Positions 1 to 5,746 of a stretch of 5,978 bases of DNA are shown in pieces (positions within the stretch are counted from its first letter, which is position 1; every line of letters begins with the position of its first letter). Made by a program: the position numbers and the translations under genes. This DNA is from Agrobacterium fabrum. GTDB lineage: Bacteria > Pseudomonadota > Alphaproteobacteria > Rhizobiales > Rhizobiaceae. The DNA is taken from assembly GCA_003241215.1 (NCBI GenBank), contig QFOL01000239.1, positions 1 through 5,978 of the forward strand, written 5' to 3'. Below the pieces are notes generated by a model. It was not told the origin of the DNA, did not search any database, and saw nothing but the letters and a program-made list of their open reading frames with translations.

Positions 1-93
1 ACCGACCACCGTTGCGTCGATGGCGCGCTCGGAGCCGAACTGATCGGCGCCTTCAAGCGCTACATCGAAAACCCGATGGGCATGCTGGTTTGA
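1..93 (+). CDS. pdhC: Pyruvate dehydrogenase E2 (dihydrolipoamide acetyltransferase), C-terminal end only
   Basis: This is the last 30 codons of an open frame that enters from the left edge and stops at TGA 91-93. The peptide starts with DHRCVDGA, which matches the DHRxxDG active-site signature of the 2-oxoacid dehydrogenase E2 catalytic domain; the His (3rd visible residue) and Asp (7th) are the catalytic pair. It ends in FKRYIENPMGMLV, a tail typical of rhizobial pyruvate dehydrogenase E2. E2 transfers the acetyl group from its lipoyl arm to CoA in the cytoplasmic complex core. The lipoyl and E1/E3-binding domains lie outside the window. Assignment to pyruvate rather than 2-oxoglutarate or branched-chain dehydrogenase rests on this tail and on the downstream lpdA and lipA; E1 genes are expected upstream but are not visible. 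Confidence 0.88.
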   Translation, partial: TDHRCVDGALGAELIGAFKRYIENPMGMLV

Positions 94-105
94 TCGGAGC
101 GTGAG

Positions 106-750
106 ATGGTGAAGTCGGTCCTCTGCTTTGGCGATTCCCTGACCTGGGGTTCAAATGCGGAAACGGGTGGCCGGCACAGCCATGACGATCTTTGGCCGAG
201 CGTCTTGCAAAAGGCGCTCGGTTCCGACGTGCATGTGATCCACGAAGGTCTGGGTGGTCGCACGACCGCCTATGACGATCTGACGGCCGATTGCGACCGC
301 AACGGCGCGCGGCTTCTGCCGACGCTGCTGCACAGCCATGCGCCGCTCGATCTCGTCATCATCATGCTCGGCACCAACGACATGAAACCGTCGATCCATG
401 GATCGGCGATTGTCGCCATGAAGGGTATCGAGCGGCTGGTAAAGCTCACACGCAATCATGTCTGGCAGGTTCCCGACTGGGAAGCGCCTGAGGTTCTGAT
501 CGTTGCGCCGCCGCAGTTGTGCGAAACGGCAAATCCCGTCATGGGCGCGATCTATCGCGATGCAATCGATGAATCGGCAATGCTGGCTTCCGTCTATCGG
601 GACCTCGCCGACGATCTCGACTGCGGATTTTTCGATGCGGGTTCGGTCGCCCGTACGACGCCGGTGGACGGCGTTCATCTCGATGCTGAAAACACGCGGG
701 CCATCGGTCGCGGGCTGGAGCCTGTCGTCCGCATGATGCTCGGACTTTGA
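106..750 (+). CDS. SGNH/GDSL-family esterase (arylesterase / MsAcT-like acyltransferase)
   Basis: A 214-residue serine hydrolase with all four SGNH blocks: FGDSLTWG with nucleophile S11, the block II glycine in EGLGGRTT (about 47-54), GTND at 89-92 with N91, and DGVHLD with D188 and H191 completing the triad. The blocks, their spacing and the surrounding sequence resemble Mycobacterium smegmatis acyltransferase MsAcT and the S. meliloti arylesterase, which are oligomeric enzymes that hydrolyse or transfer short acyl groups such as acetyl from aryl and alkyl esters. No signal peptide is visible, so it should be cytoplasmic. The start is ATG 106 with CGGAG (95-99) six bases upstream. Only 12 nt separate it from pdhC, so it is almost certainly co-transcribed with the PDH genes. 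The natural substrate is unknown, and any role in acetyl metabolism is inference from position. Confidence 0.93.
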   Translation: MVKSVLCFGDSLTWGSNAETGGRHSHDDLWPSVLQKALGSDVHVIHEGLGGRTTAYDDLTADCDRNGARLLPTLLHSHAPLDLVIIMLGTNDMKPSIHGSAIVAMKGIERLVKLTRNHVWQVPDWEAPEVLIVAPPQLCETANPVMGAIYRDAIDESAMLASVYRDLADDLDCGFFDAGSVARTTPVDGVHLDAENTRAIGRGLEPVVRMMLGL

Positions 751-810
751 CAACAATTCTCGTTTCGGGGCGGCTTGCCGTTCTCCGAATAAGACAAGGC
801 AGGATTTCCA

Positions 811-2256
811 ATGGCTCAATCTTATGACGTCATCATCATCGGTTCGGGACCGGGCGGTTATATTGCCGCGATCCGCGCAGCCCAGCTCGGCATGAAGGTT
901 GCCGTCGTGGAGCGCGAACATCTGGCCGGCATCTGCTCCAACTGGGGCTGCATTCCCACCAAGGCCCTGCTGCGAACCGCCGATGTCATGCACACCGCCA
1001 CCCATGCCAAGGATTACGGCCTGACGCTGGAAGGCTCGATCAAGCCTGATGTGAAGGCAATCGTGGCGCGCTCGCGTGGTATTGCCGCGCGCATGAACAA
1101 TGGCGTCGGTTTCCTCTTCAAGAAGAACAAGGTCGATATCATCTGGGGTGAAGCCAAGATCACCAAGCCGGGTGAAATCGTTGTCGGCAAATCCACCAAG
1201 CCGGTGGTTCAGCCGCAGGGTCCCGTGCCGAAGAACACGCTGGGTGAGGGCACCTATACCGCCAAGCACATTATCGTCGCCACAGGCGCCCGCCCGCGCG
1301 CGCTGCCCGGCATCGAGCCCGATGGCAAGCTGATCTGGACCTATTTCGAGGCGATGAAGCCGGAAGAACTGCCGAAGTCGCTGCTCGTCATGGGCTCGGG
1401 CGCCATCGGCATCGAATTCGCCAGCTTCTACCGCACCATGGGCGTCGACGTCACCGTCGTCGAGATCATGAGCCAGGTCATGCCGGTCGAGGATGCGGAA
1501 ATCTCCACCTTCGCCAAGAAGCAGCTCGAAAAGCAGGGCATGAAAATTCACCTTGAAACCAAGGTTTCCAAGGTTGAGAAGGGCGCGAACTCCATCACCG
1601 CGACGCTCGAGAAGAAGGACGGTTCTTCCGAGAAGATCACCGCCGATCGGATGATTTCGGCCGTCGGCGTCGTCGCCAATATCGAAGGCATCGGCCTTGA
1701 GGCTGCCGGCGTGAAGACGGATCGCGGCTTCATCGTCATCGACGGCTACGGCAAGACCAACGTCCCGGGCATCTACGCCATCGGCGATGTCGCCGGCCCG
1801 CCGCTGCTCGCCCATAAGGCCGAGCATGAAGCAGTGATCTGCGTCGAAAAGATCGCCGGTCTACCGAATGTGCACCCGATGGACAAGCTCAAAATTCCGG
1901 GCTGCACCTATTGCAACCCGCAGGTCGCCTCGGTCGGTCTTACCGAAGCCAAGGCCAAGGAGCAGGGCCGCGACATCCGCGTCGGACGCTTCTCCTTTGC
2001 GGCGAACGGCAAGGCCGTGGCGCTCGGCGAAGATCAGGGCATGGTCAAGACCATCTTCGACAAGAAGACGGGTGAGCTGCTTGGCGCGCATATGGTCGGT
2101 GCGGAAGTGACCGAACTCATTCAGGGCTTCGTTGTTGCGATGAACCTCGAGACCACTGAGGAAGACCTCATGCACACGATTTTCCCGCATCCGACCATTT
2201 CGGAATCGATGAAGGAAAGCGTGCTCGACGCCTATGGGCGTGTTCTGAACGCATAA
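811..2256 (+). CDS. lpdA: Dihydrolipoamide dehydrogenase (E3 of pyruvate dehydrogenase)
   Basis: A 481-residue FAD- and NAD-dependent pyridine nucleotide-disulfide oxidoreductase of normal length for E3. It re-oxidises dihydrolipoyl groups on E2 and passes electrons to NAD+. Visible features in order: FAD-binding GSGPGG (11-16); redox disulfide C42/C47 in CSNWGCIPTK; ATGARPR, the usual ATG motif; NAD-binding Rossmann GSGAIG (195-200); second FAD motif IGDVAG (324-329); and the C-terminal dimerisation domain with HPTISE, giving the active-site H460 and E465. There is no N-terminal lipoyl domain, unlike some bacterial E3 proteins. The redox motif reads AGICSNW, where textbook E3 has GGTCLN; the cysteines and CIPTK are intact, so activity is expected. 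ATG 811 is preceded by AGGA (801-804), spacing six. Its place after pdhC and the esterase marks it as the PDH-dedicated E3 copy. Confidence 0.97.
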   Translation: MAQSYDVIIIGSGPGGYIAAIRAAQLGMKVAVVEREHLAGICSNWGCIPTKALLRTADVMHTATHAKDYGLTLEGSIKPDVKAIVARSRGIAARMNNGVGFLFKKNKVDIIWGEAKITKPGEIVVGKSTKPVVQPQGPVPKNTLGEGTYTAKHIIVATGARPRALPGIEPDGKLIWTYFEAMKPEELPKSLLVMGSGAIGIEFASFYRTMGVDVTVVEIMSQVMPVEDAEISTFAKKQLEKQGMKIHLETKVSKVEKGANSITATLEKKDGSSEKITADRMISAVGVVANIEGIGLEAAGVKTDRGFIVIDGYGKTNVPGIYAIGDVAGPPLLAHKAEHEAVICVEKIAGLPNVHPMDKLKIPGCTYCNPQVASVGLTEAKAKEQGRDIRVGRFSFAANGKAVALGEDQGMVKTIFDKKTGELLGAHMVGAEVTELIQGFVVAMNLETTEEDLMHTIFPHPTISESMKESVLDAYGRVLNA

Positions 2257-2265
2257 GTGCTCCGT

Positions 2266-2298
2266 GATACCCGGCATTGTCTAACCATGCCGGGTGTC
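2266..2298 (+). terminator. Strong stem-loop between lpdA and the GlsB-like gene (terminator or processing site)
   Basis: ACCCGGCAT (2269-2277) and ATGCCGGGT (2287-2295) form a perfect 9-bp stem around a 9-nt loop. The stem extends to 12 bp through a G-U pair, an A-U pair and a G-C pair at its base (2266-2268 with 2296-2298). It begins nine bases after the lpdA stop codon. No run of T follows (the next bases are CCATATG), so it is not a classic intrinsic terminator. It may attenuate read-through into the downstream genes or protect the 3' end of the PDH mRNA from exonucleases. The structure is seen directly; the function is inferred. Confidence 0.6.
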
Positions 2299-2355
2299 CC
2301 ATATGTCTCGATGCAGGCTCCTTAAATGGGGCTGGTTCTTTCAGGGAGCGTGGGA

Positions 2356-2604
2356 ATGGAAAGTGTAGGCTGGATTGCAGCAATCATCATCGGCGGTCTC
2401 GCCGGCTGGCTTGCGGGCAAGCTCATGGATATGCGCTTCGGCATTTTCATGAACATCATCCTCGGCATTGTCGGTTCGGTGGTTGCGGTTGCGGTGCTTC
2501 GAACCTTCGATGTTTTCGTGCAGGACAGCAGGCTCGGCTATTTCGTCACGTCGTTCATCGGCGCCAGCCTTTTGCTGTTTCTGGCGAAGCTGGTACGGCG
2601 CTGA
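2356..2604 (+). CDS. GlsB/YeaQ/YmgE-family small membrane protein (transglycosylase-associated family)
   Basis: An 82-residue hydrophobic protein with three predicted membrane segments: about residues 3-22 (GWIAAIIIGGLAGWLAG), 27-47 (IFMNIILGIVGSVVAVAVL) and 60-79 (FVTSFIGASLLLFLAKL). The pattern of glycine-rich first helix, GIFMNIILGIVGS second segment and short basic C-terminus (LVRR) is that of the family named 'transglycosylase-associated protein' (PF04226). Members are inner-membrane proteins, often stress induced, whose biochemical role is unsettled; the transglycosylase name is historical. ATG 2356 was chosen over the in-frame ATG at 2326 because AGGGAG (2343-2348) sits seven bases before it and the extra ten residues are not family-like. 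It lies between lpdA and lipA on the same strand, after a stem-loop, and may be read from its own promoter or by read-through. Confidence 0.85.
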   Translation: MESVGWIAAIIIGGLAGWLAGKLMDMRFGIFMNIILGIVGSVVAVAVLRTFDVFVQDSRLGYFVTSFIGASLLLFLAKLVRR

Positions 2605-2620
2605 AAGGCTTCGTGGCCGG

Positions 2621-2656
2621 AAGGGGCTTACGCTTTTTCTGGAATTGTTCTAAAGC
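2621..2656 (-). repeat. Possible fragment of a dispersed rhizobial intergenic repeat; also Irr-box-like
   Basis: On the minus strand this stretch contains GCTTTAGAACAATTCCAG followed by AAAAAGCGTAAGC. That resembles the edge of a widespread rhizobial intergenic repeat that I recall as AGAGCAATTCCAGCAAAAGTG plus flanking sequence. Read on the plus strand, TCTGGAA (2638-2644) and TTCTAAA (2648-2654), three bases apart, form an imperfect dyad, five of seven positions matching TTTAGAA-N3-TTCTAAA. That resembles the iron-control element bound by Irr. The two readings compete, and neither can be settled from this window alone. The rest of the 103-nt gap between the GlsB-like gene and lipA shows no convincing promoter or terminator. 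Confidence 0.35.
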
Positions 2657-2707
2657 ATCGGGCCAACAGATGTTTAGGTCGCCAGGGGCGATGGAAGCAG
2701 GTTTTTA

Positions 2708-3679
2708 ATGGTCACTATTCTCGACAGGACGTCGTCCGACGAAAAGCGTATCCGCCACCCGGAAAAGGCGCACAAGCCCGATACCGAGGTCATGCGCAAG
2801 CCGGAATGGATCCGCGTCAAGGCGCCGACATCCAAGGGTTATCACGAGACGCGTGAACTGGTGCGCAGCCACAAGCTGGTGACGGTGTGCGAGGAAGCCG
2901 GCTGTCCTAATATCGGCGAATGCTGGGACAAGAAACACGCGACCTTCATGATCATGGGTGAAATCTGCACCCGCGCCTGCGCCTTCTGCAACGTCGCGAC
3001 CGGCAAGCCCAATCCGCTTGACATGGCCGAGCCCGAGAACGTCGCCAAGGCCGTCAAGCAGATGGGCCTTTCCCACGTCGTCATCACCTCGGTCGACCGC
3101 GACGATCTCGCCGATGGTGGCGCTGAACATTTCGAGAAGGTCATCTGGGCGATCCGTGCTGCGTCTCCGACGACGACCATCGAAATCCTGACCCCCGACT
3201 TCCTGAAGAAACCCGGCGCGCTGGAGCGTGTCGTCGCCGCCAAGCCCGATGTCTTCAACCACAATATGGAAACCGTTCCGGGCAATTACCTCACGGTTCG
3301 CCCCGGCGCGCGTTATTTCCACTCCGTGCGCCTCTTGCAGCGGGTGAAGGAACTCGATCCCACCATGTTCACCAAGTCGGGCATCATGGTCGGCCTCGGT
3401 GAAGAGCGCAATGAAGTGCTGCAGCTGATGGACGACCTGCGCAGCGCCGATGTGGACTTCCTGACCATCGGCCAGTATCTGCAGCCGACCCGCAAGCACC
3501 ACAAGGTCGAGGCCTTCGTGACGCCGGAAGAGTTCAAGTCCTACGAGACGGTCGCCTATACCAAGGGCTTCCTGATGGTGTCTTCCAGTCCGCTGACCCG
3601 CTCTTCCCACCATGCCGGCGACGATTTCGAACGCCTGCGTGCGGCCCGCGAAAAGAAGCTGCTGGCGGCTGCGGAGTAA
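2708..3679 (+). CDS. lipA: Lipoyl synthase (radical SAM, two 4Fe-4S clusters)
   Basis: A 323-residue radical SAM enzyme that inserts two sulfur atoms into octanoyl groups carried on lipoyl domains, making the cofactor needed by E2 subunits. Cysteines C61, C66 and C72 in [12 protein letters not shown] bind the auxiliary 4Fe-4S cluster that is the sacrificial sulfur source. C87, C91 and C94 in CTRACAFC form the CxxxCxxC radical SAM cluster. The C-terminal RSSHHAG (298-304) contains the family's conserved RSS, one serine of which ligates the auxiliary cluster. Length and motif spacing are normal, with an N-terminal extension typical of alphaproteobacteria. ATG 2708 follows GCAGG (2697-2701) by six bases. 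The octanoyltransferase lipB is not in the window. Clustering with pdhC and lpdA couples cofactor synthesis to the complex that uses it. Confidence 0.98.
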   Translation: MVTILDRTSSDEKRIRHPEKAHKPDTEVMRKPEWIRVKAPTSKGYHETRELVRSHKLVTVCEEAGCPNIGECWDKKHATFMIMGEICTRACAFCNVATGKPNPLDMAEPENVAKAVKQMGLSHVVITSVDRDDLADGGAEHFEKVIWAIRAASPTTTIEILTPDFLKKPGALERVVAAKPDVFNHNMETVPGNYLTVRPGARYFHSVRLLQRVKELDPTMFTKSGIMVGLGEERNEVLQLMDDLRSADVDFLTIGQYLQPTRKHHKVEAFVTPEEFKSYETVAYTKGFLMVSSSPLTRSSHHAGDDFERLRAAREKKLLAAAE

Positions 3680-3766
3680 GAGGCTGCCATCGGCCGGTCC
3701 AGTGCGCGCCGGTGTTGTTGTCACCGCCACTTTGCCTACCGTTCCACCATCCTCACCCTATCTTTC

Positions 3767-3840
3767 CGTCATCCTCGCCCTTGAGGCGAGGATCCTCAGC
3801 GGCTGGGGAGGTGGATCCTCGGGTCAAGCCCGAGGATGGC
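3767..3840. repeat. RIME-like rhizobial intergenic mosaic element: two inverted palindromic units
   Basis: The left unit (3771-3793) is ATCCTCGCC, loop CTTGA, GGCGAGGAT. The right unit (3815-3837) is ATCCTCGGG, loop TCAAG, CCCGAGGAT. Each is a perfect 9-bp stem with a 5-nt loop, and the right unit is the near reverse complement of the left, including the loop. The stems differ by paired changes (GCC/GGC against GGG/CCC), so both stay fully paired. Sequence of the type ATCCTCGGGCTTGACC is a very common palindrome between genes in Rhizobium, Agrobacterium and Brucella. It sits between convergent lipA and the transporter gene, so it may end transcription from both sides. A weak extra half-unit (CCATCCTCACCC, about 3747-3758) may be a decayed copy. 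Element limits are approximate. Confidence 0.8.
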
Positions 3841-3858
3841 GCAGGGTGTCGGATCTAC

Positions 3859-4791
3859 TCAGGCCGTGATCCGCTCCGGCCGGTGCGCCCGCATGCACAA
3901 GATCACGCTCAGCACCACCGAACAGATCGCCACGATCTCGACAATGGTCGGCCCGCGTCCTTCCCAGAGAAAACCGTAAAGCAGCGCAAACAGTGTTTCG
4001 AACAGGATCATCTGCCCGACCATGGTGAGCGGCAGAAGGCGGCTCATGCGGTTCCATAAGGCATTGCCAAGAATGGAGGCGGTGAAACCCAGCCCGGCTG
4101 CAACGGCCACAAAATGCAGCCAGTCTCCCGAACTATGGATTTCGCCGCCAAAGCCAAAGGCCGGGATGGCGAGCGCCAGCGCAAGCCCACCGGTCACCAC
4201 GCCGGTCATCATGTTCCAGTCATCGGCGCTGACATCGTGAAGGCGGGAGAGCCACCGGGCATTGCCAACCGCAAAGGCCGTCCATGACGCCAGCGCACCG
4301 AGCGCACAGGCAAGTCCGATGACGCGAGAGACATCGAGCCCCGCATCGTTTTCCGTCAGCGACTGCCATGAAATGCCGATAATCCCCATCGCGCCGAAGG
4401 CAAGCGACGGCCACAGCCGCTTCAGCGACACCGCGCCATGATCGCGGCTGCCGATGATGGTGACGGCGACGGGCAGGAAGCCGATGATGATGGAAGTGAA
4501 GGCGACGCCGCTCAGTTTCACCGCCGTCGAGATGAAGACGTAATAGGCGATATTGCCGATCATGCTCAGCCAGCCGAGTGCTATCCACTCCCGCGCGCCA
4601 AAATGGGCCGATACGCGTTTCAATCGCGGCCCGATGATGATGAGGGAAATCAGCCCATAGGTGAGATAACGCGCCGTCGACAGTTGCAGGGCGGAAAAAT
4701 CCGGCACGAGTTTCGGGGCGAGAAAGATACCCCCCCAGAGCGCACCCGCCAGCACGCCGTAAAAAACACCGAGACCTGTTCTGTTGTTCAT
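3859..4791 (-). CDS. EamA/DMT-superfamily transporter (drug/metabolite exporter-like permease)
   Basis: A 310-residue integral inner-membrane protein with ten predicted helices, at roughly residues 8-28, 36-56, 69-90, 96-115, 125-145, 156-178, 193-214, 224-246, 254-276 and 284-302. The two halves of five helices match the duplicated EamA fold of the drug/metabolite transporter superfamily. The first helix carries the typical AGALWGGIF. DMT permeases commonly export amino acids, metabolites or toxic compounds; the substrate here cannot be read from sequence. The start is ATG at 4789-4791 (complement). It has no clear ribosome-binding site, and an out-of-frame ATG lies just upstream inside a TGACA tandem. 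The AraC-type regulator gene ends 92 nt upstream in the same direction, suggesting co-transcription or direct control. A G7 run falls in codons 19-21. It converges on lipA across the RIME-like element. Confidence 0.9.
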   Translation of the reverse strand: MNNRTGLGVFYGVLAGALWGGIFLAPKLVPDFSALQLSTARYLTYGLISLIIIGPRLKRVSAHFGAREWIALGWLSMIGNIAYYVFISTAVKLSGVAFTSIIIGFLPVAVTIIGSRDHGAVSLKRLWPSLAFGAMGIIGISWQSLTENDAGLDVSRVIGLACALGALASWTAFAVGNARWLSRLHDVSADDWNMMTGVVTGGLALALAIPAFGFGGEIHSSGDWLHFVAVAAGLGFTASILGNALWNRMSRLLPLTMVGQMILFETLFALLYGFLWEGRGPTIVEIVAICSVVLSVILCMRAHRPERITA

Positions 4792-4828
4792 GTCATGTCA
4801 CATCCGCATTCGCATTTGCCTGCGATGT

Positions 4829-4850
4829 GCCACAGCGCCTCCGTGGCTGT
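4829..4850. promoter_or_regulatory. Overlapping short dyads in the araC-transporter spacer, possible operator
   Basis: Within the 92-nt gap, GCCAC (4829-4833) pairs with GTGGC (4843-4847) and ACAGC (4832-4836) pairs with GCTGT (4846-4850). This gives two overlapping 5-bp dyads with 9-nt centres. No T-run follows on either strand, so a terminator is unlikely. Such symmetry just upstream of the transporter start could be a regulator site, though AraC proteins usually prefer direct repeats. Dyads this short arise by chance often. Confidence 0.2.
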
Positions 4851-4883
4851 CTTGACAAAAACTCCAGAGGGAATGTCGGCGAT

Positions 4884-5618
4884 CTAATGAATGCCGCGGT
4901 TGCGCCGATAGGCGGCCGGCGTTTCGCCAAGGGTATTGCGCATGGCGCGTGTCAGCGCCGTCTGGTCGGAGAAACCGGCCCGGAGCGCAATCTCGGCGAT
5001 TGGCAGGTTGGAATCGTTGAGCAGGGCGCAGACCTTGTCCATGCGCAGCCCCGCAAGCCAGCGATGCGGCGGCAGGCCGAACTCCTCGAGAAACAGCGTG
5101 TGCAGGCGGCTGTCGCTGATTGTCACGCAGGCCGCCAGCATGTCGATGGTCCAGGGGAAAAACGGCTCAGCCCTGACGACCGCGCCGAGTCTCTGCAGGC
5201 GCTGGCGGATATCGGTTTTTTCATTGGCGAGGCTGTCCACCAGCAGTGGCGCCCAGATCCCGGCGACATCATCGCGCCGCCCGTCCGTTCCGATGAGGCC
5301 GCGCATATAGGCGATCAATTGCCGTGTGTCCGGGGCGATATCGAGAAACGGCCTGCGGGCGAATGTCTCGAGCGTCTGTTCCGGCACGGCGCTTTCATCG
5401 ATATCGACCACCAGTGAATGGTTGATTGCCGTCGCTTCCTGGGTATGCGGCGCATCGCGATGGATGAAGACACCGCGTCCGGTCGAAAGCTCATCCTGTC
5501 GCCCGCCCACATCGATCCGCAGGCGGCCAGAGACCGGAAGAACGATCTGCACGAAACCGTGCCGCTCCTTCGGTCTTTCCTGCCTGTAGGTTCTGATATC
5601 GGCCGATGCGGATGTCAT
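4884..5618 (-). CDS. AraC-family transcriptional regulator with N-terminal cupin-like domain
   Basis: A 244-residue protein from the ATG at 5616-5618. The N-terminal half (about 20-90) has the beta-rich pattern of an AraC sensor cupin, including HGFVQIVLPVSGRLRI and HRDAPHTQEA. The C-terminal AraC/XylS DNA-binding domain has two helix-turn-helix units. The first is at about 156-176 (IDMLAACVTISDSRLHTLF), followed by the linker PPHRWLAGLRMDKVCALL. The second is at about 205-227 (PIAEIALRAGFSDQTALTRA), ending in the signature GETPAAYRR. An in-frame TTG at 5642 would add eight residues, but it has no ribosome-binding site. Before the ATG, GGAAA (5629-5633) lies ten bases away. The gene precedes the EamA transporter in the same direction and is the obvious candidate to control it, perhaps by sensing its substrate; that link is inference. 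The effector is unknown. Confidence 0.92.
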   Translation of the reverse strand: MTSASADIRTYRQERPKERHGFVQIVLPVSGRLRIDVGGRQDELSTGRGVFIHRDAPHTQEATAINHSLVVDIDESAVPEQTLETFARRPFLDIAPDTRQLIAYMRGLIGTDGRRDDVAGIWAPLLVDSLANEKTDIRQRLQRLGAVVRAEPFFPWTIDMLAACVTISDSRLHTLFLEEFGLPPHRWLAGLRMDKVCALLNDSNLPIAEIALRAGFSDQTALTRAMRNTLGETPAAYRRNRGIH

Positions 5619-5647
5619 GACGCTGTCGTTTCCATTGTGCAAAGAAA

Positions 5648-5670
5648 TGGCCGCCTCGAAAAAGCGGCCA
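5648..5670 (-). terminator. Hairpin between the small minus-strand gene and the AraC regulator
   Basis: TGGCCGC (5648-5654) and GCGGCCA (5664-5670) form a perfect 7-bp G+C-rich stem with a 9-nt loop. Read on the minus strand, the stem is followed by TTTCTTTG, a moderate U-rich tail, so it fits an intrinsic terminator for the small gene ending at 5747. It lies only 30 nt before the regulator's ATG and could instead sit in that gene's leader and attenuate it. The plus strand after the stem is also T-rich (GTTTCATTGTTTG), so bidirectional action is possible. Confidence 0.5.
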
Positions 5671-5683
5671 GTTTCATTGTTTG

Positions 5684-5689
5684 ATTATG
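5684..5689 (-). promoter_or_regulatory. Weak candidate -10 element upstream of the AraC regulator gene
   Basis: The minus strand reads CATAAT here, five of six bases of TATAAT, in the gap between the small gene and the regulator. No good -35 hexamer lies 16-18 bases upstream. Transcription from here would pass through the 5648-5670 hairpin before reaching the regulator, so the site is either spurious or part of an attenuated leader. Confidence 0.15.
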
Positions 5690-5746
5690 ACATCGTCTTG
5701 AAGATTGGGCCAGCCGGCTTTATCGGTCGGCCATACGAAACGGCAA

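Noticed and set aside
824..833. TGACGTCA palindrome near the start of lpdA
   Set aside because: It lies inside codons for a conserved segment (YDVII) and is an expected product of codon choice, with no matching regulator known to me here.
151..1827. Long (558-codon) open frame on the minus strand opposite the esterase and lpdA
   Set aside because: It spans two well-supported genes antisense, its product is rich in D, H, R and G with no recognisable domain, and it has no ribosome-binding site. It is a G+C-driven shadow of the real reading frames.
2326..2355. Upstream ATG that would extend the GlsB-like protein by ten residues
   Set aside because: The AGGGAG site lies just before the ATG at 2356, and the extra peptide is not typical of the family.
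2277..2708. Plus-strand frame overlapping the GlsB-like gene in another phase
   Set aside because: The GlsB-like frame has the ribosome-binding site and three clear membrane helices. The overlapping product is Arg/His/Cys-rich without domain features.
3710..3726. CGGTG/CACCG hairpin shortly after lipA as a terminator
   Set aside because: It has only five base pairs and no T-run; the RIME-like palindromes downstream are much stronger candidates.
2705..3730. 341-codon open frame on the minus strand opposite lipA
   Set aside because: It is an antisense shadow of a gene with complete lipoyl synthase motifs; composition is low-complexity-like and no family is recognisable.
4852..4857. Plus-strand TTGACA resembling a perfect -35 element
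   Set aside because: There is no -10-like hexamer 16-18 bases downstream, and no plus-strand gene follows.
4438..5417. Plus-strand open frames across the transporter and regulator genes
   Set aside because: They run antisense to genes with clear EamA and AraC features and show shadow-type composition.
5619..5642. TTG start extending the AraC regulator by eight residues
   Set aside because: It has no ribosome-binding site before it and sits almost at the foot of the hairpin; the ATG at 5616-5618 is preferred, although the extension cannot be excluded.
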